Position numbers and translations under genes: made by a program
Part shown: in pieces, positions 42,301 to 51,300 of the stretch
How positions within the stretch are numbered: position 1 is the stretch's first letter
How the letters are laid out: each line of letters opens with the position of its first letter
The notes under the pieces: model-generated
Database searches by the model: none
The model's input: the letters and a program-made list of their open reading frames with translations, nothing else
What the model was told of the DNA's origin: nothing
NCBI RefSeq assembly: GCF_030867145.1
Contig: NC_134454.1
Location: forward strand, 67,686,308-67,750,307
Source: Opisthocomus hoazin
Taxonomy: Eukaryota > Chordata > Aves > Opisthocomiformes > Opisthocomidae
DNA: 64,000 nt
Direction: 5' to 3'

Positions 42301-45300
42301 CTAATCCTACAAACAACAGTGAGAAATCCTGAAAAGTTGAAACTGAACTGTCTGCATACGGGAAGTTTGTTTGCTCTACCTTTTCTTTTTAAGCTTTACC
42401 TTATGCAAATCTTTTCTATATTTTCTTGAAAAAGTTCTTTAAGATCTAGCTTACAACATTAGCAAATACTTCCTTGGAGAATGTCATACTTACAGGAGCA
42501 AGCATAAACCAGCAGAATGAAGGCTGATTCATCTTGCACAAGCATATTCTGAGCCCCTAACATTAGCTCTCAATTTAACATCAAATCCTTATTCTAACCA
42601 AAACAGCAGCTTAAAATTGGTCAGTTTATGTAAGACAAGGCACTATCACACTGAAGCTTTATTATGCCTATATAAATTCATAAATGCTGTGATTAGATAT
42701 GTGACAGCAATAGCACTTATGTGGGTTTACGCAACAGCATTCTCAACAGCTCATTCTTGGTACACCACCACCACCCTTCCTTGTATGACTATACTGGGAG
42801 GCAGAATAGAGAACACAGCTGAAAAAAGAAAAATCACACAGGGAGAGAAGGTTATTTCTGAACTACATCCATTCCCTGAACCATTTCACCAAACGGTTGC
42901 ATAAACCGCAAGGGACAACATAAACTGCCACTGCAACAAGAAACAAACCAGAGAGACAAAACATGTTGAAATTATAATCTATGGAAAAAGATCTCACTTC
43001 AACATAGAGATATGTCTCAAAGGCAACATGTAAATTGCAACTTGTCAACTGTCTTCTTATTATTAAACACTCTGTAAAGAGAGAAAGCAAATTATATACC
43101 AATACAAGCATTTTCTGGGAAAGCAGTAATTAATTGTTCACCACTAACCTGATTCACCGGCTCATTGAAGTTGGTGATAAGTCCAGCACGCAATGTAGTT
43201 TTTTCTTCTTCAGAAAGAGCACTGTCAGGATATATTTAAATACTATTCATTTTTCAATAAAAAACAAATATTAATTTGTATTTATAATTATTTTCTTACT
43301 ATTACTAGATGTAGAAGTTAAATGATTATTTCCATTTGTGCATCTGTGTTTGACTGAATGAAGGTTACTTTTACACACCATTTTCTTGAAATTAATGTAT
43401 TTCAGTTTGATAAACTATCAAGAGAACATCCCTTGTTTTTCCACTATCTCAATGTCACTTAAAAAGAGAGGGACCAGTGAAACAGACCAATATTTGAGAG
43501 ATCTTTTAACCTCAGGTTTTGATGCGACCTTTGTAAACACAAATGGCAAAGGAGAAAGTTCCCAGAGTAAGGTACCCAGATACATTACAAAAATAAGTGA
43601 AAACTGTACAAACTATGAATTAATTGTTATTAGACAGTTATTATACAGTTTTTACTCTGGCGACTGAAGACTTAAGCTTGACTTTGCCCCTGTATACTAA
43701 CAGATAACGACAACAAGACACCCAGTATATGGCAATCATGGTATCAGATGACCGCTCTTTTTTTAAAAGCAATAATCCTTTTCTATTACAAATCTTTTTC
43801 TACAACTAAGTCACATAGCTACACTTAAAAGTATGAATCCTTTGAAAGTTATACCTTTGAAAGTTATACCTTTGAGTGACAAGTATATTGATATAGTCTT
43901 CAAAAACACAGGGAAACTAGTAAGAGGGATAAATTCTAAGCCATAAAGGTTAACTTCATTCAAGCGAGTCTCTGCTCTACCTTTGTATTTCCTTTTAAGT
44001 GACCTCTACCAGTTTAAGACTACAAGCTACAGTATCATAGAACTCCTGCACTACTTCATATTTTACACAATCCATGTAATTTTCTTTGAAGTTCCAGGCA
44101 GGAGACATAAGCAACTCCTTTTAAAAATGATTTGTTGATATTTATAAATTATACGATCAGGAGAAAAAAAAAAATCCACTTTCATTTACTGATCACACCT
44201 AGAAAGCTGTTCCTTGTACATTAAAAGACTGAAGTTACCATGACAGGTTGTTCAGCTGAAACTGTTTCACCTAACATTGCAACAACTGAGAAGCACACAT
44301 GCAACCATCACACCTCAGTGAGGTCTACTGGCTGGAAATTAAGCAGATTAAACACAACAACACAACCACCTCCTGTTGTCTGACCTCAGGCACAAATACT
44401 AACCTACTAGGTTTATATAGCAGAGATTTAAAATGGTGCCTTAAGCTCCCTAAAATACAGCTATTACACTAATCCAGACAAATGCTAAATATTCATCTCA
44501 AAATAACAAAAAACAGAGGCAGGATTTACCACAAGATCAAACATTTGCAGCAATATTCCAGGTTTCACTTGTGTACTCACTATTTCCTAAATCAAAGACT
44601 TAGCATTCTAAGTATAGTACACAAGGGGAGGAAATTATTGTTTCACTTGTGACTCAGAAAGGCACACTAAGTCTTATTTTCAAAGGTAATTTATAGCACA
44701 TAGGAACTATATTTAAATGACTTTCTATCAAGACCTCTTTACATAAAATTACTGAGAATGTTCAGTAAAACCACTAGATGACATTTTCGGGAAATAAATT
44801 TCTGTGGTCTTTTTTTTTTTTTAACACAAAAATGCAGTATGTAATTTCCACAGACACAAGCATGCTCTAAGTGATTTCTAAAACTTGCAAGCTACTATTA
44901 GTATAATTAAGAAATCTGATGTCAATTACATGTAGCTTGTACAATAACTCACTTTCCAAAGCATCTAAAAAAATGGTTTTAAAGAAAAAAAGCACCATAC
45001 CACTGTATTATTTCATTTACGTTGTTTGTGAGCTCATGAAGTCCCGTGCCTTAAATTATTTTTTCATAATTTTTGTTACATTAACCACATCATACACATA
45101 TTACAAGAGCAGCAAGTACTCAGTTCATTACTCACTACAAATAAAAACGCTGTAATTAATCTTTTGCCATTACGAACAAAACAAACGAAGGAAAAGAAAC
45201 CGACTCATGAGGATGAACGCCTCAAGTACAGACGCTTATGGTAAGCGCAGCTGGCAAAGAGTAATGAAAGAAATCCTAAGAAATCAGTGCAGGTGCAAGT

Positions 45301-48300
45301 AGCATATCACATTCTGTGTGACAGGATCCCTCACGGTTCACCAGAGAGCAGATGGAGGAATTGACAGCTTAGGTAATATGAGAGTGGCACCTGCTGGAGA
45401 CCCCACTCCCCGCACAGGCTCACCCCGGCAGGAGTCACAGACAACCCCACAGACACCAGTGTCTTCACCTGCCCCTAACACATTGCAAGGAAGGTCCACA
45501 ACTCCATACAGAAGTTACAGGCAGGCTCAAAGTTAGGAATGATGTGATCACTCAGCAAGTTATTTCCCTCCAGCACCAAATTTCACTAAATGACAAATCG
45601 AAACGAGTTCTTCTGGAGATGAACTTTAACTATTTATGTTGCAGTCTTTCACAGCTTGCAATTTCAAAGTTTCTGATCTTTTTCTGTGTTTGTGCTATGG
45701 GGAGACATGTATCCAAATATGTAAGAAGTTCTCTTGGTGCTTTTAAAAAAAGTCTACGATTTCACAAACAAAAATCCAAAGAGTTATTCATAGTTATCAT
45801 TCAAACAAATCAGAACATGGATTTGAGAAGTCTTATTGAAGTTGCCAACATGGTAATCAAACCAGAGAAAAAGTCCACAATAGACAGGATTTAACAGTAA
45901 TCATCTGCAAAACCAAAAACATGCTTAAGAAAAGAAACTTAATAACACTCGAATTCAAGAAGAAGCCATTTCTGATGAAAACAAAAACACATACAAGATT
46001 ATAGAGTGAGACCACCTTTTGAGAAGGCTGACAACAAACTTGAACGAATAGGGCAAATCATGCCTGAAAAGAGGCTACGACAACCCCAGGCTCTTCTCCA
46101 CGGTAATCCGGAAACCTGCCTGAGAAAGCAGGAGGGAGAAAGTTCATAGGCCCATCTCTAGAAGAACTAAGAAAGTTCACAGGCCCATCTCCAAACTCAC
46201 TCTCACTGGAAAATCCTGCTTTAAGTGCAAGGCAGGTGGATAATAAGTACAATGAATAGGACAGATAGCATTGGTGAACATGTGCAAAGAGCAAAATATT
46301 TCAGAAGGATCACTTTTTCTGTAAAAAAAAAAAAAAATGGTTTGTATTCATTGTTCTGTTGCTATGTATTTTAGCAGAACAAAACACTCTACTACTGTCC
46401 AAAGAATTCATGATCTCAGCATTTTCCTGCTTTGTAGCAGTCACAGCTGAGAAACCACAAATGCTCAGCAGAAGAAGGGTAAAGCTAGTCTGCTTGATTC
46501 AGCTGAAAATGACTTCAGTACTCTTGTACAACAGAGGATTTAACTTTTTGCAAAAGTTCTTGGAGACCGAAAGGTCTCCACAAGTACATGAATATTCAAG
46601 ACAAATAGTTCTAAAAGAAACTATATTTAGCTCTGATTTACTGAGGCTACATAAGTATTATCTGTCTCCAAGAGCCCTCCTTCAGTTCTCACAATTCTTC
46701 AAACTACCTGTGAAATTTCAACTACATTCATTAAAGAGCAGAAATGTCAATGGTATGATTTTTTTCCCCCTAGATTTTGTGAAAATCAACAGCTGAGTAA
46801 AGCAGATAGACCTGAATTAGCATCCCACCAAGAAAAACACAGGTATAAAAATCAGTCCTTTCCATCAAGAGGCAGAATAAACTAGTCACCTCCAAATCCA
46901 ACATCTGCTCTACCAAACAGGCTGGGTAGATCAGAACAAGGTTTGACGTACTACCACGGGTGGACATGGGACAGCTGCTGATGTGAGAGATGAGATGAAA
47001 GATGAGAATTTTGCAAGGACAACGAAGATGCAGTGTGTACAATGAAACCTTCAAAAATCATGATAGCCAAAACACAATTGGTTCACAAAACAATTGACTG
47101 AGAAATCACCACTTAAAAGCGGCATTTCTCAAAACACCTTCAACATATTCTGCTAAGAGAAAAGTGATCTGGGTGAGTGCAAAATACTGACAAGATGTCA
47201 CATATGAGGAATTTAGAATGAAAATTAGACATGAAGAAACAACTGGACATAGAGTGGAAATTTACTATGTATTTACCCCATGTAATCTTTACCAGTAGCC
47301 AAAATTTTTTAAAATTTATTTTATACTTTAATTGAATTAAATTTGCAACAGAAAAATTAGAGATGGGGTAAAACTGGAGTTGTACTGGAAATTTAATATA
47401 GATTTACCCCATTAAATCTTTAATAATATCCAATGATTTTTTTTTTAAATCACATTAAATTTGCAATAGGAAAAGTACACTGAAAGACTGTTACTCAATT
47501 TTTACCTCAGTTCAAACAGTAAAATTGTAGTCATTACTTCTGCAGGAAATTAACCGTTTTTTTTCACTAGAAGTGCTACTAATATCTATCTAAAAATATT
47601 AACAAATTGGAACAATTTATTTTAATTGCTTCAAATAATGTTTGCTAAGTCCAACTAACGTAAGCAGCATTACCTCAATAATTTAACCAGAAATGTCAAA
47701 GATCTGCCATCTACCATGCAAAAGACTGTATCTTCCTCCCACATCTGAACGCTTGCAGATGTTTTGCAATTGTATACTAATACACATACACAAAAACTCT
47801 AGTGCTTTCTGTAATAATGATGCAGTGCTACACTATTTAAAATGTCCTACACACGCAGAATTTCATCACTTTTCCCTCTTCAGGTGAATTTTTGGAAAAG
47901 CTTTCAATGTAAGGCAAAATACATTAAACTTTCTCAAACAAAGAACACAACGAAAATCACGCCCTACTTTGTGAACTAGCTTAGATTCATGATCCATAAA
48001 AAATGGACCTGGAATTCCAATTTACACCCTACACAACCTGACAGTGATGTTCCACCTGTTTATATTATTAGCATTTAAGAGGCAGACTGAACACTTCCAG
48101 GTCTTTCTCAGTTCCTGAAAACAGCGTAGGAAAAATGAAACTTCTTGAAATTACACCTACTTTTTAAAGGAAGAAGAAAACCTTCACACAGAACACTGAG
48201 AAGTATATAATTTTGTCAGTATTCCAAAATATAATGGCATCATTTGTAACTTTTAAGTAAAAGATGTGGTGCTCTAGAATACTGGTTAGATTTATCAGCC

Positions 48301-51300
48301 TCTTTGGAGAACTTTTTGTCACTCATTATCAGAACCCACTTATCAGAGCAACAGAAAATGAAGATCTGAACTTGCTATCACGGTAGCTACTGCCTCTTTC
48401 TCACGTGTACATTCAACACAAATTATGAATCAGCTTAAATGAAATGTCTCCCTAATAATCACTCCAAGAGACTTCCTACCTTTCCCCTCTGTCACTACCA
48501 GAAAGTCCAGGTGTTAATGTTACACTACTTAGGGCATCACTTCAAAATCTGGTATCTATGAAATAGTCTTCTAACTCAGTTTTCAAAACAAAAGTTTTAA
48601 GTAGTAATATGAAAACAGATTGGTTCATTAATGAGTCCTAATGCTGAAACATTTTATCAGTCTCACCACGAATTCTAAAGTAACTTCTCTCAACCAAGGA
48701 ATTAGATGTTTTACAGTTTTGCAAGTGTGACAAAACCTACTGCAGAAGGTTAAGTGGAAGAAAATCAGAACTCACTGTGGTGCGACCTGTCTCCAGTATC
48801 GATCAATTCCATTTTTAAAGTACAGCACAGCTAACCACCTTACATTCACATCCAGGGTATGATTTGTAAAGATATTCTGTTTAAAAACAAAGATAAAGTT
48901 AAAAACTGCTCAATACACCACAGGCAGGATACAAATTGTATCAACACACGCACTGGCATATGTTTAAATACACACATGTACATACGTATAGGTGCATATA
49001 AACTAAATCAGCATTTGACAGACATGTGAAACAATGTGTTAAACATTAATTTTTAAAGATTAAACAAATGGTTATCACTAGGCCTAATACTTGATTTATT
49101 AAAAAAAACCAACACATAGGGCAAATGTATTTCTAATCTCATCCAGCTGAGCTGGAGAAAAAAGGGTAATGGTTACTGGCACCAGCCAGTTATTACACTC
49201 TTTAACTGCATAGCTCTCAGAAGTCTGTGGCACTGCACAATACAGAATAATTTATTATTCTAGTTAGAATCCAATTTTCAGGAGGTTTCTTCGTTATCTT
49301 CACATGTGCCAATAACCGTCCTGACTACCACTGTTGACTTGAAAACAGTGACCTGGTAGCACAGCAACTCTCAAACTCACCTACATCTATTCTAGGAACT
49401 AAGTTTCTGCTACTAAAAAGCTATATATCTATACACGCACATGTACCTGTATCTATCTATATGCACTTTTAAATACCTATATGTATCTGCAGACAAATGG
49501 AGAGGGATCGTTTTATATAGTAATGTTGTAAAATTCACCAACCAGGAAAGCTAAAATAAATGTAGGCTATTGAATCTTAATACAAGTACTACTCTGAACA
49601 GCAGCTCTCCTCCTGTTTTCCACTGCATCAGATGGATCCTTCCGAAGGGGGTGAGATGCTACTCCCTCCTTTAGGGATCAAACAGGTGTGAACTTGGTGG
49701 TCTTATTATACCGTGCACTTTAGGAAAAGAGTTCACCACTTGCATCAACTGTTTTTAGAAGCCCACTAAGAAGCGACATGAAAAATGCAGATTTCGGGTC
49801 AAGAGCATGTGCTACTTTTGGGTGCCATGTCTGAAGAACTATAAATAAACCCTTCAAAGAAATCAGCACTATGGAAACCTAGGACCTCTTCAAGCATTTT
49901 CACAACAAATTAAAAACATAACCTTCTCTCAAACTCTATTTCTATAGTAATAACAGCTTTCTAGATATAATGGCCAAGACAAAAAAAAAACCAAATCACA
50001 AACTCCAATCACTGAAGCACGCAGTCTTACACGCCATCATTGGTATCGACTCCGAAATTAGCAACCTTTAGAAAAACATCAAAAAGATTGTAGCCCACTG
50101 ATACACAACAGACGACATGAAAAGGATCTGTAATGTAATACTTCTCCCTTTCCCTAAGCTGATTTAGGAAGAGGCATTGAATCTCTGCAGGATTTGACCT
50201 TTTCCAAACACAGCTTAAGCATTTTACAACACGAAGAGGAAACTTCAAACACCAGTTTAGCCTCATAGCCACAAAAAGCATTGCAAAACAAATGAAACAC
50301 GGAAAAAGAAAACTACTTGCTCTGGAACTCCCATTGAGCTTTCAAATTATCATTCCCCTCCTTGCTAAAAAATTTATCAGAAGCAAAGCTTCCTCAGATC
50401 AAAATACTGTAAAAACACTAGACTGGGTCTGGATAAGAAATGCAAAAAAAGCCAAGGCATCCACACAAGAACAAATGAAACCTCTCTGTATACTCTTTGA
50501 ATAATCTATACATGAACCTCCTAAAACATAAAGCATTTCATCTAACACACTAACACTATCACAGAAAAAAAAGGAACAAAGCTAAACAACACGTAAAGTG
50601 ACACAACTGATACAGGACAGAGCTTCTTTTCAAAAACTGCCACTCTATCTCTGACTTTTCAGCTCTGTTCTTCCAAAGAGAGGTACACAACACCTTCAAA
50701 AGAGATGCACACAAACTAACGTTAGTAACTCCACTAGGTACTATAAACTGTAGGTTCAAAGATGCATGTTTCAGGGTTCCTTACAATTTTCTCTACCCTG
50801 ATCATCCCAGCGGAAAGTGTATCTGACAGTAAGTAATTGTACTACTTCCACATCCCACAGACTGTCTTACCTGCTCTCCATTTACAATCACCTGCTTTCC
50901 CCCACCCTTTTCTGCTCCACCAAGAAGGTGCCAACTACCTCTTCTCCCAGGCAGCCCCCCTGTCATACCCAAGTTAGACAATGAAGCAGAGATTCTGTAC
51001 TTCTATTTAGTTCAGAAGATTACCGTTTACGTTTCACACTTGAAGAAGGGCTGATATGCCCCTAAACAGGGCTACTTAACGACATCAATAGAATTAACAG
51101 CATTTGATCCTTGTTAAACCTTGCATTTTTAGCCCTTACATTTAAAACTAACTTACATTAACTTCAGTTACACCTGTGAGTGCTCAGCTTGTCTACAATC
51201 TAAGTTGCAAGCTCTCACAGTGAACACCCAGAAAATAAAGAATGTCCAGTCAGTGTCAATTTCTGCTGTTTTCTACCACAATTGTTCATTTGGGTAAAAT

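Larger units (their letters stand above)
43222..48775. other. IPO11 intron 3
   Basis: This 5.6-kb AT-rich intron has small tandem duplications at 43,839-43,875, 46,138-46,191 and 47,255-47,474. A GC-richer patch at about 45,310-45,520 matches nothing I know. The 145-codon frame at 46,359-46,796 has no support. Confidence 0.8.

Noticed and set aside
45310..45540. Possible gene or repeat in a GC-richer patch
   Set aside because: Only a 72-codon low-complexity frame rich in Pro, Ser and Thr is present, with no match to CR1 or the LTRs seen here.
46359..46796. 145-codon open frame in IPO11 intron 3
   Set aside because: It has no similarity or domain pattern that I recognise. One such frame is expected by chance in introns of this size.
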